Origin: Rhyzopertha dominica
Lineage: Eukaryota; Arthropoda; Insecta; Coleoptera; Bostrichidae
Length of the DNA stretch: 64,000 bases
Direction of reading: 5' to 3'
Assembly: GCA_025024175.1 (NCBI GenBank)
Contig: QCXZ01000001.1
Span: 37,318,942-37,382,941 of the forward strand
Made by a program: the position numbers and the translations under genes. Shown here one piece after another: positions 34,280 to 47,900 of this stretch (position 1 is its first letter; the number at the start of each line of letters is the position of its first letter). Below the pieces are notes generated by a model. That model was not told the origin of the DNA. It searched no databases and saw only the letters and a program-made list of their open reading frames with translations.

Positions 34280-37200
34280 TTATAAATCTAATCTTTTTGG
34301 AGGTACTATAGTTCTGGTAGTGCGTCTGAGTGTTGCCGGTAACACACTATGTTCTTTTGGCAAGGATCGTGCAGTCTTTTGAATTTCAACCTGATCATTA
34401 GCAGACTTTGCTTGATTTTCATTTTCAAGGGTATTCTTATTGTTATCCAGTTCATCTGGTAATAGTGCTATTCCAAAGGGATCTTGTTGTTCAGACGGCG
34501 AAACCCAACTCTTTTTTAAATCATCAATATGTACTAGTTCTATGGTGCCATTGCGATCTACTAAATATGTAGTGTCACTTTCTTTTTTGTAAATTATTCC
34601 TTCTGTCCACCTCTCTTCTTCTCCTCTCTTTGTTTTCACATACACATTTTCTTGTGGTTTAAAGGAAATAACAGGTTTACGAACAGTACCGCTCATTGAT
34701 TTCTTACTTTCTTTTAATATCTGTAATCTGGTTCTAGGTTTCCTGTTTAAAAATACTTCAGCTGGTGTCTTTTCTGTCATAGACTGTGGAGTATTTCTAT
34801 ATGCAAATAAAATATTATCCAACTGAAATTGAACCGATTCTTTTTTTTCCCTTTTCAGATCATATTTCAGTAATGCTTTCTTTATTATTTGGACTGAACG
34901 CTCTGCTGCCCCATTTGATTTGGCATGGTACGGTGGTGTCTTTACATGGATGATTCCATTTTTAAAACAAAACTTTTTAAATTCCTCTGCTGTGAACTGT
35001 GGGCCATTGTCTGAAACCAACCTTTCTGGTAACCCATAACTTGAAAATATTGTCCTTAATTCATTTATGGTCGCTTCTGCTGTTGTGCTTGACATAATTT
35101 TAACTTCAATCCATTTAGAATAGGAATCAATTAAAATTAAGAAATTATATCCTTTTTTTATTGCAAAATCTATATGAACTCTTTCAAATACTCTAGAACT
35201 TTTTGACCAACACATTTCTGGTTCGCTTTTTGAATTTTGCGATTGTTGACAAATTCTACATTCTTTTGCCAGTTTTTCAATTTCTTCGTCAATTTTTGGC
35301 CACCACACTAAGCTTCTTGCTAGCATTTTGCTTCTAATTATTCCTGGATGCTCTTCGTGTATCAGTTTTAAAACCTTATCTTTTAACTTTTCTGGAATAA
35401 TTATTCTTCTACCCCACATTAAACAACTCTGATCAATACTTATTTCATTTTTCCTGATAAAGTATGGTTTTAGCTCTTCATTATCATTAACATTCTTCCA
35501 GCCATTTAAAGTATAATCATAAACCTTGCCTAAAATTCTATCTTTGCTAGTATATTGAGCAATATCATTTGCGCAGATTGGAAATTCGTCAATTGGTGAA
35601 AAATAAAAGACTTCTTCTTCAGTTTCCTTTAATGGTAATCTTGATAAGGCATCAGCATGAGCAATTTCTGTGCCTGGTTTGTGTCTTATTTTGTAATTAT
35701 AAACTGACAAAATCAAAGCCCATCTTTGTATTCTCGCTGCTGCTAAGGTTGGTATAGCCTTATTTGGATGTAATATTGTTTCTAAAGGTTTATGATCAGT
35801 GTTTAATATAAAACTTCTGCCATACAAATATAAATGAAATTTCCTTACCCCAAATATTATAGCTAATGCCTCTTTTTCTATCTGAGAGTAATTCCTCTCT
35901 GACTTATTCAAGGTTTTTGATGCAAAACAAATAGGATATTCTTTATTGTCTATTTCATGCGCTAATACAACTCCTAAACCATACTGAGAAGCATCACATG
36001 TCAATATTAAAGGTTTACTTNGATCAAAGTATGTAAGGATTTTATAATTCATTAATAAATTTTTACTTTTCTTAAAGCATTGATCGTGAACCTTTGTCCA
36101 ATTCCATTTTTTTTTTAATTCAAGTAGCTCATACATTGGCTGTAATTGTGTTGCTAAGTTAGGAATAAATCTGCTATAAAAGTTTATCATCCCTAAGTAA
36201 GATCTCAGAGATGTAACATCATGTGGTGCAGGAGCATTTTTTAAAGCTTCTAAACCCTTTTGTGTTGGACTTATACCATTTTTGTCTATTTTATACCCTA
36301 GATATTCCACAGAATCTTTGAAAAATAAACATTTTTCAGATTTAATCTTTAATCCGGCTTCTTCTAATCTTTTTAATACCTTTTCTACTGTTACAATACA
36401 TGATTCTACATTTTCACCACAAATGAGTATATCGTCAATGTAACAAATTACATGATCTAATCCTTCCAAAATTTTATCCATAGTAGATTGGAAGATAGCT
36501 GGTGCACTTTTTATTCCAAAAGGTAATCGAGTATATCTATATAAACCCAAATGAGTATTAATAGTAACTAATTCTTGTGCTCTCTCTGTTAGTTCTAACT
36601 GCTGATACGCATTACTTAGATCTAATACTGTAAATACCTTTCCTTGCTTGAGCGTTCCAAATATATCATTCAGGTTGGGTAATGGGTAGTGTTCAGTTCT
36701 TGACACTGGGTTTAACGAAACCTTATAATCTCCACAAATTCTAACCTTGCTGCCGTGGCTACCTTTTTTTTCAACTATTACGATTGGTGATGCCTACTTG
36801 CTGTTAGAAACCTTACTGAGAATACCATTCTTCTCAAGCCTTTCCAGTTCTTCAGCTACCAATGTTTTTAGGCAATACGGTACCGGACGTGCCTTGCAGA
36901 ATACTGGAGTGGGGTTTCCTTCCAGAACTATGTCTACCTTTGAACCCTTGAACCTTCCATGTTCCTTACTAAAAACATCATGATATAGTTTAGTTAAATG
37001 CTCTACAATTNTATCTAAATCCTTGTTGCTGATATTATTAATTATTTCAACCTTTNTATTTANTTCTTTTAACCAGTTTCTACCAATTAACATTGGACAT
37101 TTTCTAAATTTACTAGATTCTACTACCAACAGACAAAGATTTTTGTGAACAGACTTGTAAATTACTGGAACAGTTATCTTGCCTGCAACTGGTAGTTCTA

Positions 37201-38227
37201 CACTTGAAAATGTATATAATTTTGTGCTACATTGTTCTAAAGTGAATTCAGAAAATTGTTTTCTATACACATAATCGCTTATTATAGAAACTGTTGCGCC
37301 GGTATCAACTTGCATACTATACATTTGCTTATTGATTTGTACGTTAATTGTAATTGGTTCATCATCCTCAACTTGAAATATGTTTCCAACCGTATAGTAC
37401 AAACTTATTTCATTAACATCCTCTTCTTCACTTTCGTTTTCTTGATTATCAGAACTGTAATCCTTTTCTTCAACACAATTTAACATTTTCTTTTTCTTGC
37501 ACATTCTTTGTAAGTGTCCTTTTCTTCCACACCCATTGCATGTGTAATCTGCATATTTACAACTTCCACTATGCTTTTTTCCACAACATCCACATACTCC
37601 TTTCACCTCCATTATCTTCCCTTGAAATGGTGATCCTTGTCTACCTTTTCCATGGAAATTTACTTCTTTTAAATGCATTTCCTTAGCTTCCTTTTCGACT
37701 AACTCCAAACTTATAGCTGTTTTCAGTACTTCATTGAAATTCCTTTCTTTCATTAGAATTTGTTTCTGGATCCTGTCATCTTTCAATCCCGATACAAATC
37801 TGTCCCTTAATGCTTCTTGAAGAAAGGAGCCAAAATTGCAAGAAATTGCCATCTTTTTCAAAGCAATTGCGTACTCATTTACAGTTTCACAGTCCTTTTG
37901 GTCTCTTTTCCAAAATTGAAACCTTTACACTATTTGAAGTTTAGCTGGTTCAAAGTAAGCAACTAAAGTTTTTTCAATGTCATCAAATGACAGTTGTTCT
38001 GGTTCACTTGGCATAACCAGGTTTGACAGTGTTTCATAAACTTTTGAGCCCATTAACAACAACAAGATACTTGCTTTCTTCTCCTCTTCTGTATTGTTAA
38101 CATCAAAAAACAATTTGAGCCTTTTCATATAGGTTGGAAATGATTCCTTGCTGACATCATACTCTTTTATCCTTCCTATTTGACTATTTGCAAATATTTG
38201 TGTTCTTTCCATTTGGCTTTCATTCAT
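34280..38227 (-). pseudogene. Gag-Pol frame of the gypsy element, two nonsense codons
   Basis: A single reading frame runs from 38227 to 34280 and is broken only by TAA at 37927-37925 and TAG at 36796-36794. In order: Gag; two zinc-knuckle-like Cys/His clusters (CGCCGKKHSGSC, CNGCGRKGHLQRMC) near 37600-37500; an aspartic protease with VDTGATVSIIS near 37300; RT with the YIDDILI box near 36430; RNase H with NTDHKPLETI; and integrase with an HHCC finger (HEEHPGII to CRICQ) and DDE segments (DSYSKWIEV, SDNGPQF). No env or chromodomain was seen. The TAG falls just before an ASPIV motif where related RTs usually carry Trp. With these stops the copy can move only if supplied in trans. Confidence 0.9.
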
Positions 38228-38271
38228 TTTCTTAAGTATTTTCAGTTTTTCTTGATTATCCTCGTCGCCAG

Positions 38272-38399
38272 TTATACGTTTGTACTATTAAATACTTTAT
38301 TTAACAAATTACTTGACCCATATTACATTTCATATCCTCTCTTGTTATTATTCCACAATTGTCATCCATGGCTACTCTATTTCTATTCAATACACTACA
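38272..38399 (-). repeat. 5' LTR of the gypsy element
   Basis: 128 bp, starting TGTAGTGTATTG on the minus strand. Its AATAAAG near the end can serve as polyadenylation signal in the 3' copy. It is adjacent to the primer-binding-site-like CTGGCGACGAGG. Confidence 0.9.
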
Positions 38400-38567
38400 T
38401 ATAACACGTCTGTAATCGTTTAACGGCGGCATAAATGAGCAGTTGACACTTGTCAGTCAGTGTCAGTATCCACAAAACATGGCGGATTGAAATTGAGCGG
38501 ACCCTTCCTCACACCCAGAGTGCTTATTCTGGTTGTTTTATTTTTCTGTGGTTCGGTGTCTTGTCAG

Positions 38568-38600
38568 CACTGATCTCTAAATATTAGTTAGAGATCAGTG
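38568..38600. mobile_element. 33-bp palindromic insertion, third copy
   Basis: Arms CACTGATCTCTAA and TTAGAGATCAGTG (13 bp, perfect) with a 7-nt loop. Flanks are CTTGTCAG (38560-38567) and CCTGTCAG (38601-38608), a 7/8 match. It lies about 240 bp upstream of the likely RpL4 transcription start. Confidence 0.75.
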
Positions 38601-38836
38601 CCTGTCAGTAAGTGTATTAACTCAAATTAAATTAATATCGACATACGCTAAATTGCAAAATTTTGGCTTTTCTACGCTTTTATTGTAGCCATTAATTCAT
38701 TCTCTATGTTTTAAGAGCAAATATTGAAATTCTTTTTTTAAATCGTTGCTTCATGAATATAACAAATTCTACTAACTCTTGGCAACGTCGATCCATTCAA
38801 GCCAGGAAGTAACTAGCGCCATCTTCATACGTGCAA

Positions 38837-38913
38837 CTTCCTTTTGATGGCGGTGTATCGAGCACACTGCCTGTTCACGTGGTGGTAGAAACAAAAATAA
38901 TTATTTTTGCAAA
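38837..38913 (+). promoter_or_regulatory. Putative TOP-type transcription start and 5' UTR of RpL4
   Basis: The pyrimidine run CTTCCTTTT at 38837-38845, 69 bp before the ATG, fits the terminal oligopyrimidine start of ribosomal-protein mRNAs. No TATA box is seen upstream. Inferred from position and composition only. Confidence 0.4.
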
Positions 38914-41900
38914 ATGGTAAGTGCGTGCGAATATTTTAAGTAATTTATCTATTAAACCGTTTTACATGATAACTATGTGTTGAATAGATTTGAAACTTAT
39001 TATATATATATATTTTTTGTTAGTATGCATGTGCACAGACATGTGGTTGTAGTTTGAACAACATCTTTACTCATAGTTCTTATTGTGATTGTATTGTATT
39101 GTTATAAAATCTTATTTTTCAGTCGTTATCGGTAGCTCGACCCTTAGTAAGCGTCTACAATGAGAAATCTGAAGATTTAAAGGAGCAGGCGGTTGCCCTT
39201 CCAGCAGTTTTCAAGACTCCGATTAGACCTGATGTTGTGAATTTCGTGCATCAACAAATATCATTTAATCATCGACAACCATACTGTGTTAGCGACAAAG
39301 CTGGTAAGTGTTGCTGAATAGTTCAATCTATATTGACACTGTTTTGATTTTACGTAGGTAACAATCAGTGTTGCTTTATATAGTAAAGTACAGCAGACCC
39401 TTGTTTTTATGTATTTACTCTGGAAAATTTTACTTACATCTTATTTGAAACCAAAATTTATTTTGGTAAGATGTTTGTGATTATTTATTAAAGCTTGTGA
39501 CAGCGACCGTGGTCAGCTGGTACAACCACGTTTAAAACTTGTCTCGTGGCGTAACCTCCTCACCATGTGGTTTCTGTCAATTAAAGAGTAATGCTGTACA
39601 ATAAAGGAAAACGTATTCCTGAGTGATCCCTCATTATGGTAGCAAGTGAATACAAAATTTCAATGCCTGACATTGATTCCCATCTAATATTTGTCGTGTC
39701 CACCAGGCTCAGTAGCAGGCGAACAACTTTTTAGTGATGGTCCAATCTATTGACCCATTGAGAAATAGTTTGGATGGAGTTAAAGCTGGGAAACTTTTAT
39801 TCATTAAATATAATTTGTCTCTTTTGAAGTCAGTTTATTTGATTTAATTTACTTCTAATGCGATTTGTGATTTAAGAAAATTTTATTATTTTTATTTTTA
39901 GCTCAAGGCAGGTGTTATTTTTTAAACTGAAATTAAACAGGTTCAGTAATTTTATTAGATTTGTCCTTAACATATCCCTTTTCTGCATCCAACTCCGATT
40001 CAGGTTTCGATTCCGACCGCGACAAACCAAATTTAAAGAATTTTTCGGTACCATCTTTACTTTGAGGTAAAACTATTGATATTTGCAATCCATTCCAAGT
40101 GATGTGAGATCGATACTTTGGCTATGTTATCATAAAATTTGTGCTGATAATAATGTATACGTAGGGATATAAAAAATTTTTATTATTCTTTTTCGTTTTT
40201 TTTCCTTTAGAAATGCAGAAAAAGAAAATGGCTTTGAGTTGTTTCAAATAAAGTGTAAGGTTGGAATTCAAAGCACAAGTGATAAAGGAATTCTATCAAT
40301 TTGCATTGTAGTTGTTAATTGAACCTGGACTTGGAAAGTAATTCCATTTTACGATTTTCTAGTTTTGTTGAAATAAAGCTTTCTGTTTTTAAAGGCCGTT
40401 TTTTTTTAAATACTTAAGATATCAATATTTAAATGTATTGTTACTTTTAGTGAAGCATTGAACAATATTGAAATTTAAAAAGTATCATTCGATCCCATAT
40501 CAATACTTTTAAAATTCCATACCCTTAAGCCGGCGCCACACATGCGTCATTTGCCGAATCGCGAACATTTACTATTTGGCAAGCTGTTCGACAAACCATT
40601 CGCCAATTACCAAACACACTGCACTACACATGCATGTATTTGCCGTACATCTGTTCGGGATGGTACATTAAAGAATGTTCGTGGAAACATGTTTATTTTG
40701 TAAAATAGTAATAAATAATATTAAAATATAAAATAATATAATTATATTAGTGTTGTAATAATAATTATTATTCATACGTAAAGAGATAGATAATAATGAT
40801 CTCGAACACAAATTCATTTGACCACTCCACAGTATTGTTTGGAGTAATTTGTTCTGTTATATATTTAATAAAAAATCTAAACACTAGCAACTACACTAAT
40901 AATTGACAAAGTTCTTTTTGCAAATATCATCTGTACGGAGATAAGAACACAAGTGTATATGCAAAATGGCAAATACTTGGCGCATGTGTGGATAACTACA
41001 CAAATCGCAGCTAGACAAATATTCGTCTCCTTTAATTCGTGCCAGTTTACCGACAACTGATGGAAAATGTTCGGTATTCACCGAATGCCGAATATTTGCC
41101 AGAAAACTCCATCCACGCTAGTAGATATTCGCCAAACTTCAAACATTTGTTGCTCGGTATTCGGCAAATGACGCATGTGTGGTGCCGGCTTTAGAAAATA
41201 CTTTCCTTAGCATGAATCTGAATGAAATCTTATTGGGGTCACGTTCACTTAAAAAAAAATGAGTGTGAATCTGGGAGTATTTTATGATGTGGAGTGATGA
41301 TCTTCCATATGCTTTACAGTGTCAGATGTCATTTACGTCCAGTCGTCTTATGCGAGTGTTTTCAGGCAGATTTAGGTGTGTTGGTAATTTTTGACACGTT
41401 ATTACATCATTTGCCTTTAATGAATGATGTTTCTGAGACCGAAATACATTTATAAAATCTTCGTTTTCATAAACCCAATGCTGGTATTTTAAAGCAACCT
41501 TTTTTGAAATTCAGGGTCCTGGTTTGCTTGTTTGCCATGGATACAGAATAAATTTAAAATATTAGTATTCATATAATTGTTTCAATATGATATGAACAAT
41601 AAACCAAACTGCTGGTTCTATTTGGCCAATTCTGAATGCCTAACCGTTTAAAAAAATGTGTCTTAAAGAAATTCTAATTCAGTATGTTTACATTACTATA
41701 AGTAACATGGGGTATAGCAGATGCATTTCCACAAGTCCTTTCTCTAACCAAAACGGCACCATGATGTTTGGAAGGAGGTGGCAACAAACATGAAAACATG
41801 GGTTTGTTCCCAAATGCTGTCAGTTGTATAGGTTTCATAACTATATTTTTTCCTAAATGTATGTACTAATAACCCAATAAAACATGAATTGGCACTAGTC

Positions 41901-44900
41901 TTGAAAAAGATTGCATTCAGTTTGTCTTGATAACTTTTTACAAAAAGCAAATAATTAAAATCTAGGCTTGAAACAATGTTCAATGCTCATTGACACTTGT
42001 CTGAACAAACTACAACAGAACAATCTCACGAATGCAAGAAGCACGATGGCTAGTTGTGTTAGGGCTGGTTGCACAAACGTGGATCAAAGTTAATCCAAGT
42101 TTAATCCACGGTCGTTGCTTAGCAACGTCATGAATCCGGTGTTCTGATTGGTGTTGCTATAGCAACAACCACGGATTAAACTCGGATAAAATTTGTGTTG
42201 TCCAGGTTAATTATTGAGTGTTATTCATATTTCTGTCAGCATATGCAGTTGTCGATTTATTTGCTAAAAATAGCTTTCCACGGATATTAATGGCCGAGTA
42301 ATATTTAATTAACACTTAATGCAAAAGTATGTTTCCCAGCAAAGTTGTAAAATCTGGCTATAAATTGTTGCAACTGACAACCGTATAGAGCAATTGTTTT
42401 TAGGAACGTCTTTTTGTAAAGAAGACCTACATTCGTCTATTGCACATTTAAAGTCATGCGACGCAAGGAATTATGTGAGTTTTAATTGCAATATTGCTAA
42501 TCTAAATTTTTGGGAAATAAGGTTATAATTACAATATTGGCGATATTATTTTTTTATTGTGATATAAATATGTTTTAATATGATGATCCTTTGGTCCGTG
42601 TTTATGATTTATTCATGATTACATTTTTACCGAACCTGATAAAAGTAGTATTAATCTATTATGCTGATTCACTCACAGAGCTGTGGTTAAAACAGTTTGT
42701 GTTCCTTATAGGTCACCAGACGTCTGCTGAATCATGGGGAACGGGCCGTGCGGTAGCGAGAATTCCTCGTGTTCGTGGAGGTGGTACCCATCGTTCAGGT
42801 CAGGGTGCGTTTGGCAACATGTGCCGTGGAGGACGCATGTTCGCACCTACTAAACAGTGGAGACGTTGGCATCGTCGTGTTAACATCAACCAACGACGCT
42901 ATGCCTTGGCATCAGCTGTTGCCGCTAGCGGTGTACCAGCTTTGGTTCTGAGCAAGGGACACGTAATTGAGCAAGTTCCAGAAATACCATTGGTAGTATC
43001 AGACAAAGTTCAAGAGCTGACGAAGACCAAACAGGCTGTCATTTTCCTAAGACGGCTTAAGGCATGGGGAGATATACAGAAGGTAAGTTTACTGTTGAAA
43101 GTGATTTGTTTTATTTGAAGTGATATAATAAAGTACTATTTTAAATCACTTATGTATTATATATCAGCCTAGCTTTTATTTGTGATGATTTTACAGTCAG
43201 TCCTAAAACATATTAGGATTAATGTTTATAATTATTATTATTATTATAAGAACTAATACAGTAGTGTTGCCGTAATCCGGATCAATTAAAAAGAGGGCGA
43301 TCTAAATTATCAATGATTTCAGCTTACCAAATACTATTTTAAATAAGTATTTTATAATAAAAAATTATATTGCATTTATTCATAAGTAATTAAGTATTTA
43401 TTTATTCTTGTATCAACAGGGCAAGCCCTATACAAAATATGTAATATACAATGAATGAATGTGTAGCGACTATGCAAAACCAAACAACAAACACATAATA
43501 TAGATATCTAAATACATAAATCAACAAAATTTATGTTTTCTTAAAACTAAATAATGATTGGTGTAAATTACAATTATGGAGTCTCAATATACAAAATTCA
43601 TTTATACTCCAGAACTATTGCATATTTTTTGTTTGCACTTTGCTAAACACGTGCGCATGCATTGCCAGGGTAACGAACAATACTCCACGTGGAGAACAAC
43701 CAATAGTATGCTTGCATACTACTGTAACTGATCAGTCATGTAAATTTAACAACCAAGAAACGTGGGGAGTTATTATACTGTGGTTTGATTACTCCGCGCC
43801 TTTTTTTAACTGTGTTTTTAGTACCACAACAGTGTGCTATAGTACTGAATTGTCTGGACTCTGGGTTGTCTACAGCACTGAAATATTATTTGAAACAAGT
43901 CTAAACTAGTAAAATATGTTCATTAAAGCGAATCCAGATTATCAAATCAAGAGAGATTTGTACTACAAGGTACACACTTGAACAGAAATCCAATCCGGAT
44001 TATTTGAATATCTGGATTGTTACAGGTCCCAATTATCATGACACCACTGTAAAGTTTATAATATGTACACAGTATGTTTCAATTCAGCTATACCAGGACT
44101 GCCAAAGAAGATTATTATGGTAATGCTTAATAACTTGGTGAAAATTGTAAAAGCTATAAAACAATAACGATACTTATTTAAAACACTTTTAACTGTATTG
44201 CCTAACAGAGTCATTTATTGGTCATCAAAATAAAAATTTGATTTAAGATAATATTATAATTTGATAAAAACAATAACAGGCTATCCCAAAATTCATGCAA
44301 GTGCAATGAAAGTAATAAATTTTCTTTTTCAGCATAATATTTATATGAAAATATTTTCACTTAAGCCTGTTATTGAAAGAAAACATCGAAATGGTCTTCT
44401 TATGTACATATTCCTGTAACTCGTTTGACACATTAGTTGCCAACAAAAGACAACTGCTAAACATTTAATTTACTTATTTTTTTTTGTTTTTGATGATTTA
44501 ATTTAATTTCTAATTACTTACGTTTTCACCTACCTACATCATTTATTTGCCTTTAAGTTTTATTTGAGCTTTAAGTAATTTTACTCTCAATTCCTTATTA
44601 ATGTAGAATGCTTATAAATAATAGACATTTTGTTTATATATGTTACAGTGTTAAAAAAAAACGGATGTATTTTACCGGTTGTTCAAACAAATTTAGTTGA
44701 GAAGCATTAGTTTCAGGCAGTCTCCACAACTTATTGTATTTTACAGCCTTTAGATATAAAAAAGTTTTTCACATAAAATCTTTCATCTATGACATATGCA
44801 TAATAGATTAATATTTTATATAAATACAGGGTGCGGCAAAATTCAGTTTACCGATTTGCAAATTAAAAAAACAAACGATGATGGGATACAAAACTTTATT

Positions 44901-47900
44901 TTTTATTATTAAAAAGAATGATATAAAATAAAGTTTATACCCTACTTTTTGTGTTCAAACTGTAAACCACCTTCATCAATGCATTTTTGATATCGCTTTT
45001 GCACTGTAATACAGGTCTTTCTGGGTTGGCACGGACATATTCAAACTTCTTCAATCTTCTCTTTTAAGTTCTGTATATCCCGTATTGGGGTGGCAAACAC
45101 AATGGGCCGGTTTCTCTTTGTTAAAGTTGATGTTGGCCAAAATTAACCCAGTAACCATGACAACACCTTAAATTGAGGTATGTGATTGGTTTAGATTTTA
45201 AAAACACGGTTGATTTTAGCTTAAAATGAGAAGAGAAACTGGCGCTTTATTTTTAAGTATCTCCACGCCGTTAAGTCTGGCGACCATGTAGGGCTAATAA
45301 GACTATCGTCGGACGAAGGTTGCACGTTTCTATCTGTTTTGCTTTTTCCGCACCCTGTATTTTGATTGGGTTATATCATACATTTCAAGTATAACTTTGT
45401 TTTAAATGATGAAGTTGTTTTGGTCCGTGTTTATGATCAGTTATGATTTTACATTTCAAAACACTGAAGATATGTTGTTTTCTTATTTCATGTACCATTT
45501 ACCACAACACCTGCATTAATGCACACTTATCTTGCTACACAGGTGTATAAGAGCCAGAGGTTCCGTGCTGGTAAGGGTAAAATGCGTAACAGGAGGCGTA
45601 TACAACGTAGAGGTCCGTTGATTGTTTACCATCAAGATCAGGGGTTACGTAAGGCATTCCGCAACATCCCTGGTGTCGATTTAGTGAGCATTGACAAGCT
45701 TAATCTATTGAAACTTGCTCCTGGTGGTCACGTAGGTCGTTTTGTTATTTGGACTGAATCGGCATTTAAAAAACTTGATAAACTATTTGGCACATGGAGG
45801 AAGAAGTCGCAGGAGAAGAAGGGATACAATTTGCCTCAGCCTAAGATGGCCAATACTGATTTATCACGTTTATTGAAAGCTGATGAGATCAAGAAAGTAC
45901 TTCGTCCACCTCAGTAAGTATTTATGGAGATTACTTTGGAAAGGTTTTAATGAAATACAAATGAACTTTTTTCATGTTTTTGTAATTGTACTAAATGTTT
46001 TAAAATTAGCTTAGTTTTGACTGAACATATATTTTTAATAGAAACTGCTGCACTGACTCCATGCAAACTAAACTAATTTTTGTTATAACCGACGGTAGTA
46101 GAATATTCATTAATGTTATTTTCGATATTTCCGACAGAAATTTTGCATCCAAAATTTGATTTTACTGTTTCATAATATGGCCGTTCACTTCATAGTTGAA
46201 GAAAGTGTGGGAATCTGCATACAGCAAAGAAACATTATAATCAATTTTCGGCATTAAACAATGAAGTATATAATTTTAGTTATTATTTTTATTTTTTTTT
46301 AGCAGCCACTTTCATGACATTCATTTGATGTAAGCACTTTCCATATAGGGCCTCTCGGTGAACTATGCAGTGTATAGCAAGGCAGTTATTTTGTTTTTTT
46401 TGAGTCTTGCAAATCCAATTTCAGTACTTGTCGTAGCTTTGGCTCCATCAGTGATAATATACGAACATTTATGGAATCTCCCTTAGTCTTATACCCCCTT
46501 ATTAATAGCTTTGAAAATATCTGTACCCTTGGTTGTACTATGGAGAGGAATAAGACCAAGTGTCTCTTCTGCTACACTGAAGCCTTCTTGAATAGTATGT
46601 ACATAAATTACAAGTTGGCTGATGTCAGATAGATTGGTGCTTATGCCCAGGTAGAATCTAAAATACTTATTTTTCAGTTGTCATGCTATTTTTTGGATAC
46701 ATACTGATTAATGTGGTCTACACATTTTGCATTTGTTTGTAACACTTAGACTGACTGTTTTTTTGTCAATTTTTGTTTTGTTATTTTGCTTGCTTAATTC
46801 TTAATAAGCATTCAATCAGTAAAAGGTCACACAATTTCCAGCACTACTTCGTAAGAAGCAGCAATACCGCATTTGCTGTTTGTCAAACTTTCTGAAAAAA
46901 AATCTGTTATACTAGTTTTACTTATAGTGCATAATGCTAAATTCTAAACTTCTCCGTACACTGCTGAATTTTTTTTGATGTAACTCCGTATATTATTGTT
47001 TTGGATTATATTCTTTTGGAAGTGATGGTATTTGCATACAAACAACACACTGAAGTTTGTTATGGTTGTTTGTATTTTAAATAGTCTGATTGCCAACGGT
47101 CATTCAATGTTTATTTGGTCTCTTTCTTTTCTGTGAAGACATATTTCACCTAAAAAAGCTTAAATTGAGCAGCTGCATACCAGACTAAAAAACCTACAGT
47201 TATTATAAATAAATTAACACTTAACCAAAGCATATCACTTGACTATTATGATAAACTTCGTGAATCGTATTGAAACACTTTTAACTTTACTCTGCCTGCC
47301 CTTGTTGAGTGAACCTTCTATAGATGCATATATGGCCACGCCAGATCTCCAATGGTGTAGTAGTTTCCTTGCGCCTTCTATCCATCTCCAGTGGAGTCAC
47401 ACAGTTCATGAATGTGTTATTTTATTTCATCGTTGTTGTACGAATGACACTTTTACATTACCATTTTTGCACCCTGCTCCATAGGCCGCATGGTGACTGT
47501 GTGCTTCATGTCGGACAGCCCTGTTGTAGTATACTAAACTTGAGTGAAATACTTAATATGAGAATTGTAAGAAAAATAAAAACTGGAATTAATTGGAAAT
47601 TACTTTACTCTTGAAAATTTTGCATTATTTAGTACACTTAGGTGTGCATGGAGCATTGCATATTTACTTTCCTGCATTTTTGAATATTAAGACATTAAGA
47701 ATTTTTTGTTTTTGTTTTGAAAATATGTCGGTTCTGTTTGATAAACACAATGGATATTCTTTTATGATGAAACTATTTAGAGCACTGGGTTATGAGTTCA
47801 AGTGATTACTTGTTGACATCTGATTGTCCGAGAGTTATTTCTTTAGTTTCGCAGATTGTGTTCGTATCTGACTTTTCTGTTTGCATTTCAGGAAGAAGGT

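Larger units (their letters stand above)
34126..38399 (-). mobile_element. Ty3/gypsy LTR retrotransposon, Mag-like, short LTRs
   Basis: Two 128-bp LTRs (34126-34253 and 38272-38399) are identical by eye and read TGTAGTG...CGTATAA on the minus strand. The 5-bp target duplication TATAA flanks the element (34121-34125, 38400-38404). A presumptive primer-binding site starts CTGGCGACGAGG right after the 5' LTR (about 38271-38260), and a purine run GTGAGGGAG precedes the 3' LTR. Identical LTRs mean recent insertion. The very short LTR and Gag-Pol layout without env resemble Mag-type elements (inference). It sits about 430 bp upstream of RpL4, opposite in direction. Confidence 0.93.

Noticed and set aside
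43179..43250. A GTGATGA box C-like motif in RpL4 intron 3
   Set aside because: No box D at suitable distance and no terminal stem; too far from the 3' splice site.
47755..47830. Identity of the third snoRNA as U16
   Set aside because: The visible guide matches a remembered 28S stretch, whereas U16 is known to target 18S.
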